DNA from: Rhodanobacteraceae bacterium
GTDB taxonomy: Bacteria > Pseudomonadota > Gammaproteobacteria > Xanthomonadales > Rhodanobacteraceae
NCBI GenBank assembly: GCA_030167125.1
Contig: CP126531.1
Coordinates: forward strand, 2,768,578 to 2,832,577
DNA: 64,000 nt
Direction of reading: 5' to 3'
Shown here: positions 53,892 to 64,000 of the stretch, one piece after another
Layout of the letters: every line of letters begins with the position of its first letter
How positions within the stretch are numbered: the stretch's first letter is position 1
The notes under the pieces: model-generated
What the model was told of the DNA's origin: nothing
Seen by the model: the letters and a program-made list of their open reading frames with translations, nothing else
The model's database searches: none
Made by a program: the position numbers and the translations under genes

Positions 53892-53927
53892 GTGTTTCAG
53901 CGATGATAAGCATGACGGTTGGCACCG

Positions 53928-54136
53928 TCAAAATCTACCGGTGGCAAGGCAGCAAGCTTTGAAACAGCCTCCGAGAGCCGCACGGACAGGGATCGTTGCG
54001 GCCGAGCTTCTCCGAGAGTTCTTTGTAACCGTGGACGACGCGGTAACCCTTTTTGACTCGGGTCTCGGATGGGAAGCCCTTTCGACGTTTGCTCGTTACC
54101 TCAAAAGCAAGCCTGGTCGCGTTCGTAGCGTTTCAT
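53928..54136 (-). pseudogene. SEC-C metal-binding small protein gene with two frameshifts
   Basis: On the minus strand an ATG at 54136, preceded 8 bases away by AGGAG, opens [11 protein letters not shown] and then hits a stop. Removing one T from the TTTT run (54103-54106) continues as [11 protein letters not shown] through [19 protein letters not shown], a clear SEC-C signature. Removing another T (TTT run at 53962-53964) restores the zinc-ligand end [11 protein letters not shown] and a TGA at 53928. The 209 bases minus two equal exactly 69 codons (68 residues). It resembles the PBPRA1643-type SWIM/SEC-C small proteins. Two overcalled homopolymers or a true recent pseudogene would look the same. 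Confidence 0.75.
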
Positions 54137-54192
54137 GGCACGTCTCCTGTCTCACCCGCCTTTGGGCTGCAAAAGCTTAGCAGGCGCAGGTC

Positions 54193-55560
54193 CTAACGCT
54201 TTTTCTCCGGCCGCTGCCAATCCTTGATCGTCGTCTGCTTGCCGCGCGCGAGCGTCAGCTTGTCCGCGGGCGCATCGGCCGCGATGACGGAGCCCGCGCC
54301 GATCGTGGCGTTGTCACCCACCTTCACGGGCGCGACCAGCGACGTGTTGGAACCGATGAAGGCGCCATTGCCGATCTCGGTGACGTGCTTGTTCACGCCG
54401 TCGTAGTTGCAGGTGATGGTGCCGGCGCCGACGTTCACATGCGCGCCGATCTTCGCGTCGCCGAGGTAGGTGAGGTGATTGGCCTTGCTGCCTTCGCCAA
54501 GCTTGGCCTTCTTGGTTTCGACGAAGTTGCCCACGTGCACGCCCGCCGCGAGTTCGGTCCCGGGGCGCAGCCGCGCGAATGGGCCGATGTTGCAGGCGCC
54601 GTACGTGGTGACGCCTTCCAGGTCGCAATGCGCGAACACTTCGGTGCCCGCCGCGAGGTTGACGTCGCGCAACCGGCAGAACGGCCCGATCCGCACGCCG
54701 TCGCCGAGCGTGACGCCGCCCTCGAGGATCACGTCGACGTCGATCTCGACGTCGCGCCCGTGGCTGAAGTGGCCGCGCAGATCGAAGCGCGCGGGATCGG
54801 CAAGGCGCACGCCTTCCATCAACACGCGCTCCGCATCGCGGCGGCGCAGGAACGCGGAAAGCTCCGCCAGCTGCGCGGCGTCGTTGGCGCCGAACGCCTC
54901 GACGGGATTGCCGGTCAGCACCACGTCGGCCGGCGCACCTTCCGCCGCCGCGAACGCGAACACGTCGGTCAGGTACAACTCGCCCTGACGATTGTCCGCC
55001 GACAGCTGGTCGACCCAGCGGCGCAACGGGCGCGACTCCGCGAACACCACGCCGGTGTTGACGATGCGGATGCCGCGCTGCGCATCGTCCGCGTCCTTTT
55101 CCTCGACGATCGCGCGCACGCGGCCCAGCCCGTCGCGCAGCACGCGGCCGTAGCCGGCGGGGTTGTCCAGTTCCGCGGCGAGCACGGCAAGTTCGGCGTG
55201 CGTCGCAATCAGTTCGGACAGCGTTTCCGGGCGCAGCAAGGGCACGTCGCCATAGAGGACCAGGACGCGCGCCGGATCCGGGATGTCGTGCATCGCCAGG
55301 CGCACGGCGTGGCCGGTCCCGCGCTGTTCGGATTGATGCACCCAATGGATGTCGGTGTCGCGCGCGAACGCGGTGCGCACCTGCTCGCCGCGGTGGCCGT
55401 ACACCACGTGCAGGCCTTCCGGACGCAGCACGCGCGCGGTGTCCAGCACGTGCGCCAGCATCGGCCGGCCAGCCAGCGGCAGCAGCACCTTGGGCAACAG
55501 CGACTTCATGCGCTTGCCCTCGCCGGCGGCGAGGACGATGACGTGCAGCGGGTCGGCCAT
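54193..55560 (-). CDS. glmU: Bifunctional GlcNAc-1-P uridyltransferase / GlcN-1-P acetyltransferase
   Basis: Makes UDP-GlcNAc for peptidoglycan and lipopolysaccharide from glucosamine-1-phosphate; 455 residues. The N-terminal nucleotidyltransferase has [14 protein letters not shown] (about 6-19) and GDVPLL. The C-terminal left-handed beta-helix has hexapeptide repeats, with [17 protein letters not shown] and [11 protein letters not shown] near the active site. GGAGAC precedes the ATG at 55560. It follows the atp operon but is separated from atpC by a terminator hairpin. GlmS is at 7.2 kb. Confidence 0.96.
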   Translation of the reverse strand: MADPLHVIVLAAGEGKRMKSLLPKVLLPLAGRPMLAHVLDTARVLRPEGLHVVYGHRGEQVRTAFARDTDIHWVHQSEQRGTGHAVRLAMHDIPDPARVLVLYGDVPLLRPETLSELIATHAELAVLAAELDNPAGYGRVLRDGLGRVRAIVEEKDADDAQRGIRIVNTGVVFAESRPLRRWVDQLSADNRQGELYLTDVFAFAAAEGAPADVVLTGNPVEAFGANDAAQLAELSAFLRRRDAERVLMEGVRLADPARFDLRGHFSHGRDVEIDVDVILEGGVTLGDGVRIGPFCRLRDVNLAAGTEVFAHCDLEGVTTYGACNIGPFARLRPGTELAAGVHVGNFVETKKAKLGEGSKANHLTYLGDAKIGAHVNVGAGTITCNYDGVNKHVTEIGNGAFIGSNTSLVAPVKVGDNATIGAGSVIAADAPADKLTLARGKQTTIKDWQRPEKKR

Positions 55561-55660
55561 GGCGGTCTCCGATGGGTCGCGCAACATTGGCGCAACGCGC
55601 GGCCGGCGGCAAGTGGCGGATTCCACGCGCGGGAGCCGCGTGCCCGGTGTCCGGCCAGAC

Positions 55661-55687
55661 GAAAACGCCGGCTTGCGGCCGGCGTTT
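55661..55687 (-). terminator. Terminator of the atp operon
   Basis: A 10-base stem counting A-T pairs (core CGCCGGC/GCCGGCG at 55666-55672 and 55678-55684) with a 5-base loop and a TTTT tail on the minus strand, right after atpC. It separates the atp operon from glmU. Confidence 0.82.
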
Positions 55688-55690
55688 CGA

Positions 55691-56113
55691 TCAGTGCTGC
55701 AGATTGCGCCGCAGCCGCTCCAGCGCCTGCAACTGCGCGACGGCCTGGATGAGCTGTTCCTGCGCCTGCTCGACGGTCTTGGCGTCCCCGCGATTCGCCA
55801 GCACGCGCTCGGCTTCTTCCTTGGCGCGCTTGGCGGCGGCCTCGTCGATCTCGTCGGCGCGCAACGCGGTGTCGGCCAGCACCGTCACCACGTTCGGCTG
55901 CACTTCGAGGATGCCGCCGGACACGTAGTAGCCGTGCCGCGTGCCGTCCTCGCCCACCACTTCGACCTGGCCGGGCTTGAGGCGCGTCAGCAGCGGCTCG
56001 TGGCGCGGCGCGATGCCGAGTTCGCCGGCTTCGCCGCTGGCGATGACCAGCGCCGCTTCACCGTGGAAGATGTTGGCTTCGGCGCTGACGATGTCGCAAC
56101 GGATGGTCGCCAT
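55691..56113 (-). CDS. atpC: F1Fo ATP synthase epsilon subunit
   Basis: Central-stalk subunit of F1 that couples rotation and inhibits ATP hydrolysis. The 140-residue sequence has the beta-sandwich start [20 protein letters not shown] and [19 protein letters not shown], and the C-terminal helical hairpin ending [13 protein letters not shown]. It is the last gene of the operon, 10 bases after atpD. Confidence 0.95.
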   Translation of the reverse strand: MATIRCDIVSAEANIFHGEAALVIASGEAGELGIAPRHEPLLTRLKPGQVEVVGEDGTRHGYYVSGGILEVQPNVVTVLADTALRADEIDEAAAKRAKEEAERVLANRGDAKTVEQAQEQLIQAVAQLQALERLRRNLQH

Positions 56114-56123
56114 GGTCGTGCGC

Positions 56124-57701
<1,578 letters not shown>

Positions 57702-57737
57702 ACAGTGTAGGTTTGCTTCTCGATTTCGATTTCGCTC

Positions 57738-58658
57738 TCAGCCGCCAACTGCCGCGGCGCCGCCGACGATTTCGGAAATTTCCTGGGTAATGGCCGCCTG
57801 GCGCGCCTTGTTGTAGACCAGCGTCAGCGTGCCGATGGCCTTGGTCGCGTTGTCGGACGCGGCCTTCATCGCCACCATCCGCGCCGCGTGCTCGCTGGCA
57901 AGATTCTCCAGCGTCGCGTGGTACACCATCGCTTCGAAATAACGGTTCAGTACGTGCCGGATCACGGTTTCCGCATCCGGTTCGTACAGGTAATCCCAAC
58001 TCGTCGCGCGTTCGACCTTGGCGTCGCCGGAAGCCGGGTGCAATTCGTCGCCTTCGCCGGTCTTGATTTCCTCGGCCATGGCCGGGATCGGCAGCAGCAC
58101 GTCCACCGTCGCGCGCTGCGTCATGGTGTTGACGAACTGGTTGTAGCAAAGGTAGACACGGTCGATCTTGCCCTGCATGAAGCCGTCGTCGGCGATCTTC
58201 ATCACGCCGATCAGCTTTTCCAGGCGCGGATGATCGCCGAGATGCGTGAGGGTGCCGACCAGATCGACCTTGATGCGGCGGAAGAACTGCGCGGCCTTCT
58301 GGCCGATCGCGATCACTTCGACGCCGACGCCCTTCTGCTCCCAGCCGCGGATGTCGGCCAGCACCTTGCGGAACAGGTTGGCGTTCAGGCCGCCGCACAG
58401 GCCGCGGTCGGTGGACACGACGAGATAGCACACGCGCTTGACCTCGCGTTCGCGCAGCGCCGGATGCCGGTAGTCGGTGTTCGCCTGCGCGATGTGCGCG
58501 ACCACGTTGCGCATGTGCAGCGCATACGGACGCGAGGTCTGCATCAGCTCCTGCGCCTTGCGGATCTTGGACGCGGACACCATCTGCAGCGCGCTGGTCA
58601 CCTTGCGGGTGTTCGCGACACTCTTGATCTTGGTGCGGATTTCGCGTGCGCCGGCCAT
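57738..58658 (-). CDS. atpG: F1Fo ATP synthase gamma subunit
   Basis: Rotor subunit forming the asymmetric coiled-coil shaft of F1; 306 residues. The N-terminal helix [22 protein letters not shown] and [15 protein letters not shown] are typical. The C-terminal helix has [24 protein letters not shown]. The spacing to atpA is 6 bases. Slightly longer than E. coli (287), with an acidic insertion ([16 protein letters not shown]) around residues 200-215. Confidence 0.96.
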   Translation of the reverse strand: MAGAREIRTKIKSVANTRKVTSALQMVSASKIRKAQELMQTSRPYALHMRNVVAHIAQANTDYRHPALREREVKRVCYLVVSTDRGLCGGLNANLFRKVLADIRGWEQKGVGVEVIAIGQKAAQFFRRIKVDLVGTLTHLGDHPRLEKLIGVMKIADDGFMQGKIDRVYLCYNQFVNTMTQRATVDVLLPIPAMAEEIKTGEGDELHPASGDAKVERATSWDYLYEPDAETVIRHVLNRYFEAMVYHATLENLASEHAARMVAMKAASDNATKAIGTLTLVYNKARQAAITQEISEIVGGAAAVGG

Positions 58659-58664
58659 GATGGA

Positions 58665-60212
58665 TTACCAGCTTCCGGTCTTCTTGAATTCATCCAGCGC
58701 CGACTTGAAGGCGCCTTCGATGTCGGCGTTCCAGTCACCGGTGTCGACGATCTTCTGCATCAGCTCGCCGTGGTTCGCCTGCATGAACTGGTGCAGCGCG
58801 TGCTCGAACGGCAGGATTTGCGCGACCGGCAGGTCGTCCAGGTAACCCTTGTCGGCCGCGTACAGCGAAATCGCCAACTGCGCGATCGACAGCGGCGCGT
58901 ACTGCTTCTGCTTCATCAACTCGGTGACGCGCTGGCCGCGTTCCAACTGCGCGCGCGTCGCCGCATCCAGATCGGACGCGAATTGCGCGAACGCCGCGAG
59001 TTCGCGGTACTGCGCCAGCGCCAGCTTCACGCCGCCCGACAGCTTCTTGATGATCTTGGTCTGCGCCGCGCCACCCACGCGCGACACCGAAATGCCGGCG
59101 TTCACGGCCGGACGGATGCCGGCGTTGAACAGGTCGGTTTCCAGGAAGATCTGGCCGTCGGTGATCGAGATCACGTTGGTCGGCACGAACGCGGACACGT
59201 CGCCCGCCTGCGTTTCGATGATCGGCAGCGCGGTCAGCGAACCGGTCTTGCCCTTCACTTCGCCGTGCGTTTCCTTCTCGACGTATTCGGCGTTGACGCG
59301 CGCGGCGCGTTCCAGCAAGCGCGAGTGCAGGTAGAACACGTCACCCGGATACGCCTCGCGGCCCGGCGGACGGCGCAGCAGCAGCGAGATCTGGCGATAC
59401 GCCCAGGCCTGCTTGGTCAAGTCGTCGTAGATGATCAGCGCATCTTCACCGTGGTCGCGGAAGTACTCGCCCATCGCGCAACCGGCGTACGGCGCGATGT
59501 ACTGCATGGTCGCCGATTCCGACGCCGAGGCCGCGACGATGATGGTGTGCGCCATCGCGTCGTGTTCCTCCAGCTTGCGCACCACGTTCGCGATCGAGGA
59601 CTGCTTCTGCCCGATCGCGACGTAAATGCATTTCACGCCGGTGCCCTTCTGGTTGATGATGGTATCGACCGCGAGCGCGGTCTTGCCGGTCTGGCGGTCG
59701 CCGATCACCAGTTCGCGCTGGCCGCGTCCGATCGGGATCATCGAGTCGACCGACTTGTAGCCGGTCTGCACCGGCTGATCGACCGACTTGCGCCAGATCA
59801 CACCCGGCGCGACCTTTTCGACGGGCGAAGTCAGGTGTGTGTTGATCGGACCCTTGCCGTCGATCGGATTGCCCAGCGCGTCCACCACGCGGCCCAGCAT
59901 TTCGGGGCCGACCGGCACTTCCAGGATGCGTCCGGTGGTCTTGGCGACATTGCCTTCGGACAGATGCTCGTACTTGCCGAGCACCACCGCGCCGACCGAA
60001 TCGCGCTCGAGGTTCAGCGCCAGCGCGTAGGTGTCGCCAGGCAGTTCGATCATTTCGCCGGCCATCACGTCGTTCAGGCCGTGGATACGCACGATGCCGT
60101 CCGACACGCTGGTCAGTGTGCCTTCGTTGCGCGTTTCCGCGGAGAGCTTGAACTGCTCGATGCGGCTCTTGATCAGCTCTGAGATTTCGGAAGGATTGAG
60201 TGTGGTGGCCAT
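58665..60212 (-). CDS. atpA: F1Fo ATP synthase alpha subunit
   Basis: Non-catalytic nucleotide-binding subunit of F1; 515 residues. Walker [10 protein letters not shown] (about 169-177), the alpha signature [17 protein letters not shown], and the N-terminal [12 protein letters not shown] helix that binds the delta subunit. The ATG at 60212 follows AGGAA by 7 bases. It starts 55 bases after atpH. Confidence 0.98.
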   Translation of the reverse strand: MATTLNPSEISELIKSRIEQFKLSAETRNEGTLTSVSDGIVRIHGLNDVMAGEMIELPGDTYALALNLERDSVGAVVLGKYEHLSEGNVAKTTGRILEVPVGPEMLGRVVDALGNPIDGKGPINTHLTSPVEKVAPGVIWRKSVDQPVQTGYKSVDSMIPIGRGQRELVIGDRQTGKTALAVDTIINQKGTGVKCIYVAIGQKQSSIANVVRKLEEHDAMAHTIIVAASASESATMQYIAPYAGCAMGEYFRDHGEDALIIYDDLTKQAWAYRQISLLLRRPPGREAYPGDVFYLHSRLLERAARVNAEYVEKETHGEVKGKTGSLTALPIIETQAGDVSAFVPTNVISITDGQIFLETDLFNAGIRPAVNAGISVSRVGGAAQTKIIKKLSGGVKLALAQYRELAAFAQFASDLDAATRAQLERGQRVTELMKQKQYAPLSIAQLAISLYAADKGYLDDLPVAQILPFEHALHQFMQANHGELMQKIVDTGDWNADIEGAFKSALDEFKKTGSW

Positions 60213-60267
60213 GATGTTTTCCTGTTGCGTGCGCCGCTGCTGCGGCACCGCCTTCAATTGTCGCGAA

Positions 60268-60801
60268 TCAATTCGTCAATGCGGTTTCGAGTTTGGCGAG
60301 GCGGCTCTTCAATGAACCATCGATCACCGTTTCGCCGGCATCGATCACTGCACCGCCCAGCACCGAAGGATCGATGCTGCGCTCGAGTTGGATGTCGCTG
60401 TTGAAGCGCCGCTTGAGTGCTTCGATGAGCCGCGCGGTTTCACCGTCGTCCAGCGGCACCGCGCTGCGCACGTGCACTTTCAGCACGTGCTCGGCATCGC
60501 GCTTCATCTGTTCGAACAGCGCGGCGATTTCCGGCAGTTCGCGCAGGCGCCCGTTGTCGGCCAGCACACCCACGAAGCGCGCGAACTCCGAATCCGCGGG
60601 CTCGCCCTGGCGCACGAACAGCGACGCCAGTGCCTGCGGCAGCAGTCGCGGATCGCCGAACAGCGCTGCGACTTGCGGTTCCACCGCGACCTCCGCCGCG
60701 AACGCCAGCTTTTCCGCCCACGCGTTCTGCGCGCCGCTCGCGGATGCGATTTCGAACGCTGCGCGGGCGTAGGGACGGGCGATGGTCAGGGGCTGCGTCA
60801 T
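60268..60801 (-). CDS. atpH: F1Fo ATP synthase delta subunit
   Basis: Peripheral-stalk subunit linking F1 to the b dimer; 177 residues. It begins with the [12 protein letters not shown] helix typical of delta and ends in the [27 protein letters not shown] segment. It follows atpF by 3 bases, implying coupled translation. Confidence 0.94.
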   Translation of the reverse strand: MTQPLTIARPYARAAFEIASASGAQNAWAEKLAFAAEVAVEPQVAALFGDPRLLPQALASLFVRQGEPADSEFARFVGVLADNGRLRELPEIAALFEQMKRDAEHVLKVHVRSAVPLDDGETARLIEALKRRFNSDIQLERSIDPSVLGGAVIDAGETVIDGSLKSRLAKLETALTN

Positions 60802-60804
60802 GGA

Positions 60805-61275
60805 TCAGATTCCGGAGACCAGCTCATCGAGCAACGCCTTGTGCGTCGAAGCGTCGACTTCTCGGCCGAGGATCTTCTCGGCACCCTGCACCGCGAGCGT
60901 GGCCACCTGCCCGCGCAATTCGGCGCGCGCACGGTGGGCCATGTTCTCGATGTCGGCCTGCGCCTGCGCCTTCTGCCGTGCCGCTTCCAGCAACGCATCC
61001 GCGCGCGCCTTGTCGACGATCTGCGCGGCCTGCTGGTTGGCGCGTTCGATGATGCCGGCGGCTTCCGCGCGCGCGTTCTTCACCTCTTCGGCGGCCTTGT
61101 CGTCCGCGGCGGCGAGTTCCTTGCGCGCGCGGTCGGCGGCTTCAAGGCCTTCGGCGATCCTGCGCTGGCGCTCCTCGATCGCATTGGTCAACGGCGGCCA
61201 GACGAACTTGACCGTGAGCGTGACCATGATCAGGAACGCGATCACTTCGCCGATCAGGGTTGCATTGATCTCCAT
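60805..61275 (-). CDS. atpF: F1Fo ATP synthase b subunit
   Basis: Peripheral-stalk subunit; 156 residues, the same length as E. coli b. One N-terminal membrane helix ([21 protein letters not shown]) then a long charged alpha-helix (from about 35 to the end) that dimerises. The stop is 3 bases before the atpH start; 44 bases separate it from atpE. Confidence 0.95.
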   Translation of the reverse strand: MEINATLIGEVIAFLIMVTLTVKFVWPPLTNAIEERQRRIAEGLEAADRARKELAAADDKAAEEVKNARAEAAGIIERANQQAAQIVDKARADALLEAARQKAQAQADIENMAHRARAELRGQVATLAVQGAEKILGREVDASTHKALLDELVSGI

Positions 61276-61319
61276 CGCTATGCTCCCGCAACGGTTTCAG
61301 ATACTCGGACGCGAAGCCG

Positions 61320-61664
<345 letters not shown>

Positions 61665-62489
61665 TCAGTGGTGCTGTTGCGCCATCGCGATGTAGGTGAC
61701 GGCGAGATACATGAAGATGAAGGCCTGGATAAGGATGATCAGGAGCTCGACGAAGCTCCATGCGACATAGCCGATGATGCCAACGGGATACCACAGCGAA
61801 ATGAAGCGGGTCATCAGACCGGCGATCAGCATGAACAGCAGGTCGCCCGCAAAGATGTTTCCGAAAAGACGAAGCGCCAAGCTGACCGGCTGGGTCACCA
61901 TCTCAATGGTGAACATCAGAATGTTGAAAGGCGCCAGCAGCACCTTCACGAAGACGTTCTTCGATACGAACGGGTGCGAGACCGCACCCTTGACATAACC
62001 GCCGATGCCCTTGGCCTTCATTCCGTAGAACAGCGTCAGGATCAGGACGGAGAGCGACATCGCAAACGTCATGTTGACGTCGGCCGTCGGTACCGGGCGG
62101 AAGTGTTCGGCGCCGGTCGCTTCCGCCGCGGCCGGGATCAGGTCCACCGGCAGCACGTCCATGAGGTTCATAAACAGGATCCAGAAGAAGATCGTCAGCG
62201 CCAGCGGACCCAGGAACTTGCGGCTGCCATGCCAGGCGTCCTTCACCTGGCCATCGATGAATTCGAGCGCGAGTTCGACGAAGGCCTGGCCCTTGCCGGG
62301 CACGCCGGAGGTCGCGCGGCGCGCGAACCACCAGAACCAGAAGAGGAAGATCGCGCCCAGCACGCACGACATGATCAGCGTGTCGACGTGCAGCGACGCC
62401 AAGGCGCCGGCGTGCTCCGGCGCATTCCAGAACGTCAGGTGATGCTGGATGTATTGGGTGAAATTCTCACCGCCCGACTCGGCACTCAC
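61665..62489 (-). CDS. atpB: F1Fo ATP synthase a subunit
   Basis: Stator channel subunit; 274 residues and five to six membrane helices. The essential Arg is in LALRLFGNIFAGDLLF, and the proton-path residues in the last helices (AFIFMYLAVTYIAMAQQHH) are in place. It starts at 62489 (MSAESGGENFTQYIQHH), which is 55 bases after atpI. Confidence 0.96.
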   Translation of the reverse strand: MSAESGGENFTQYIQHHLTFWNAPEHAGALASLHVDTLIMSCVLGAIFLFWFWWFARRATSGVPGKGQAFVELALEFIDGQVKDAWHGSRKFLGPLALTIFFWILFMNLMDVLPVDLIPAAAEATGAEHFRPVPTADVNMTFAMSLSVLILTLFYGMKAKGIGGYVKGAVSHPFVSKNVFVKVLLAPFNILMFTIEMVTQPVSLALRLFGNIFAGDLLFMLIAGLMTRFISLWYPVGIIGYVAWSFVELLIILIQAFIFMYLAVTYIAMAQQHH

Positions 62490-62544
62490 TCACTCATCCT
62501 CGTTCGTCGCACTTCATGGCGCGCGCTGCCGGCGCGCGGCGCCT

Positions 62545-62916
62545 TCAGCGTCTCTTGATTCCCAGAACCACCAGATTGACCAACAGCGCGGCCACCAGAC
62601 CGATCAACGCCGGCAGCGCCGGTAGCCTCCAGTACGCCAGGATCAGATAGAACCCGACGATCACCACGATCCATTTCAGCAAGGTTCCAAAAGCGAACCG
62701 CGCCAGCATCGTCCCGCCCCCCGCCAGCGCCGGCGCAAACACCGGCAGCGCGAGCAGGGCCGTGCCAATGGCGACCACCAAGCCCCCGGCCAGCGCACCC
62801 ACGGCGGACGGAATCCCGCGCGCCAGGAACGCCAAACCCGCGATGACGGCCACCGCGACCTGCGCCAACACCACCTGCATCGCGAGCCGCCTGCCGGCGG
62901 CCAGGGAGTTGTCCAT
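62545..62916 (-). CDS. atpI: ATP synthase assembly protein I
   Basis: A 123-residue four-helix membrane protein that leads atp operons and is thought to help assemble the c ring or carry magnesium. Position at the operon head, size and the hydrophobic pattern (VVLAQVAVAVIAGLAFLARG, VVIVGFYLILAYWRLPALPALIGL) identify it. The C-terminus ends LVVLGIKRR. A good promoter lies about 60 bases upstream. Confidence 0.85.
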   Translation of the reverse strand: MDNSLAAGRRLAMQVVLAQVAVAVIAGLAFLARGIPSAVGALAGGLVVAIGTALLALPVFAPALAGGGTMLARFAFGTLLKWIVVIVGFYLILAYWRLPALPALIGLVAALLVNLVVLGIKRR

Positions 62917-62974
62917 GTTCCGCCACCTGAGCGCGCCTTTCGACCCGCCTGAAACCTTGCAATCGAGCTTTGGA

Positions 62975-63004
62975 ATTGTAGCAGCGGTGTTTGCGGCGTA
63001 GCAA
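62975..63004 (-). promoter_or_regulatory. Probable promoter of the atp operon
   Basis: On the minus strand TTGCTA (63004-62999) and TACAAT (62980-62975) are separated by 18 bases. TACAAT matches the sigma-70 -10 consensus at five of six positions. It gives a leader of about 50 bases to atpI. Confidence 0.6.
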
Positions 63005-63075
63005 CCGCATCGCGCCGCCTTGGTGGCGGAATTTCAAGGAATTTCCGGTGCCGCTGCAACGCGAATCCTGGACTA

Positions 63076-63178
63076 CTGGATCCCGGATCAACGCACGTCC
63101 ATGTGCTGTCCGGGATGACCAACGACTGGGTTCTGGATCCCGTGTCAACGGCCATCCATGGCCTGCACGGGATGACCA
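63076..63178. repeat. Two direct copies of a palindromic CTGGATCCCG-type repeat
   Basis: Two units of about 46 bases (63076-63121 and 63133-63178) begin CTGGATCCCG and end GGGATGACCA. Each is itself an imperfect palindrome (ATCCCG...CGGGAT) around CCATG. This is a common family of intergenic repeats in Proteobacteria. It lies between mnmE and atpI. Confidence 0.78.
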
Positions 63179-63188
63179 CGTCCTGTGG

Positions 63189-64000
63189 TCATTTGCCGAT
63201 GCAGAACGTCGAGAAGATCGCGCCGAGCAGATCCTCGTTGGTGAAGCTGCCCGTGATTTCACCCAGTGCCTGTTGCGCGGCGCGCAGATCCTCGGCGATC
63301 AATTCGGGCGTGGCTGCCACGAGGGCGCTCCGCGCGGCGTTGAGATGTCCGCCCGCGCGTTCGAGCGCGTGAATGTGGCGGCTGCGCGCGCTGAAGGCAC
63401 CTTCGACCTCCTCGCCCACCGCGACGCGTTTCAGCTCGTCGCGCAGCAGGTCGAGCCCGGCGCCGGTGCGCGCCGACAGCGCGATCGTCACTATGCCGCC
63501 TGTTTCAGCGCGCGAAGGCGCGACGCCGTCGAGGTCGATCTTGTTGATCACCACGATGCGCGCCACGCTTTCGGGCATTCCCGCGAGCATGGTTTCCAGC
63601 GCGTGTTGTTCCCCGCGCTCCACCACGACCAGCACCAGATCGGCGCGGGCCAATTCCACGCGCGCCCGGCGGATGCCTTCGCCTTCCACCACATCGGCCG
63701 ACTCGCGCAGCCCCGCAGTATCCGCGAGCGTGAGTTCGACGCCGTCGAACACGACCGACTCGCGCAGCACGTCGCGCGTGGTGCCGGGAATGTCCGTGAC
63801 GATGGCGCGCTCGCTGCCGGCCAACGCGTTGAGCAGGCTCGACTTGCCGACGTTCGGCGCACCCACGATCACGGCGTGCATGCCGCGCGCGAGGCGTGCG
63901 CCGTTGCGCGTTGCCAGCAACAACGCGCCGAATTGCTCGTCGGCCGCCGCGAACAGGCGTTTCAGCTTCGGCAACGACGCGCTCTCCGATGCGTCGTCGG
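63189..64000 (-). CDS. mnmE: tRNA modification GTPase MnmE, 3' part (cut by the window edge)
   Basis: The C-terminal roughly 270 residues of MnmE (TrmE), partner of MnmG in tRNA U34 modification. The GTPase G1 motif is GAPNVGKSS, G2/G3 lie in GTTRD and DTAGLR, G4 is NKID and G5 SAR. It ends with FCIGK, which holds the conserved C-terminal Cys of the family. The frame is open to the window edge, and the real start lies outside. The frame contains a TTG at 63974 that could mislead a start caller. Confidence 0.95.
   Translation of the reverse strand, partial: DDASESASLPKLKRLFAAADEQFGALLLATRNGARLARGMHAVIVGAPNVGKSSLLNALAGSERAIVTDIPGTTRDVLRESVVFDGVELTLADTAGLRESADVVEGEGIRRARVELARADLVLVVVERGEQHALETMLAGMPESVARIVVINKIDLDGVAPSRAETGGIVTIALSARTGAGLDLLRDELKRVAVGEEVEGAFSARSRHIHALERAGGHLNAARSALVAATPELIAEDLRAAQQALGEITGSFTNEDLLGAIFSTFCIGK

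Noticed and set aside
53890..54180. 96-codon plus-strand frame before glmU
   Set aside because: It is antisense to the frame-broken SEC-C gene, whose signature, start and ribosome binding site are much better.
57888..60182. Long plus-strand frame across atpG and atpA
   Set aside because: Antisense to two highly conserved ATP synthase genes; His/Arg/Asp-rich shadow translation.

Overview
The window is high-GC, densely coded chromosomal DNA from a gammaproteobacterium, most likely order Xanthomonadales (Lysobacterales), family Rhodanobacteraceae or a close relative. The basis is the gene content: a coaBC-dut-algC block, a XanB2-type chorismatase beside a xanthomonadin/aryl-polyene-type acyl carrier protein, large TonB-dependent receptors with TPR-sulfotransferases, and a tyrS-mepM-anmK cluster. 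The family assignment is inference. I see no rRNA, tRNA, CRISPR array, prophage or insertion sequence.

Layout. 1-5.1 kb: radC, divergent from a coaC/coaB/dut/algC operon (CoA, dUTP hydrolysis, sugar phosphates) in which coaBC is split into two overlapping frames. 5.1-12.7 kb: a J-domain membrane protein, a polyprenyl-phosphate sugar transferase, glmS, a threonine/serine dehydratase and pepN. 12.7-18.7 kb: a small uncharacterised gene with its own terminator, mnmG, a GDSL autotransporter and a YbaY-like lipoprotein. 19-32.4 kb: the accessory part, with two tandem paralogous TonB receptors, a secreted S9 prolyl oligopeptidase and three TPR-sulfotransferases, two of which are translationally joined to the 3' end of the glyQ-glyS operon. 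34.5-39.8 kb: glyQ, an orphan GspE/PilB ATPase, a HicBA toxin-antitoxin pair, a class I amidotransferase and a rhomboid protease. 39.9-44.6 kb: a flavin oxidoreductase, a winged-helix/NB-ARC-like regulator and a secreted protein. 44.6-51.7 kb: tyrS, mepM, anmK, ampG (peptidoglycan turnover and recycling), xthA and pyrE. 51.8-54.1 kb: a DUF4124 protein, the ACP and XanB2 pair, and a frame-broken SEC-C gene. 54.2-62.9 kb: glmU and the complete F1Fo ATP synthase operon (atpIBEFHAGDC, minus strand). 63.2 kb to the end: the 3' part of mnmE.

How the genes fit together: GlmS and GlmU make UDP-GlcNAc; MepM, AmpG and AnmK open, import and recycle peptidoglycan; AlgC and the sugar transferase feed surface polysaccharide; mnmG and mnmE (opposite ends of the window) encode partners in tRNA U34 modification. 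The TonB receptor / S9 peptidase / sulfotransferase set looks like a peptide (or sulfated product) uptake and processing module and is the best candidate for an under-described system. Several composite palindromic repeats occupy intergenic gaps, two of them inside operons (glyQ-glyS and atpG-atpD). Matching two-tier hairpins precede both TonB receptor genes, and mirrored GGTCCC-type repeats sit where Shine-Dalgarno sequences should be for xthA and pyrE.
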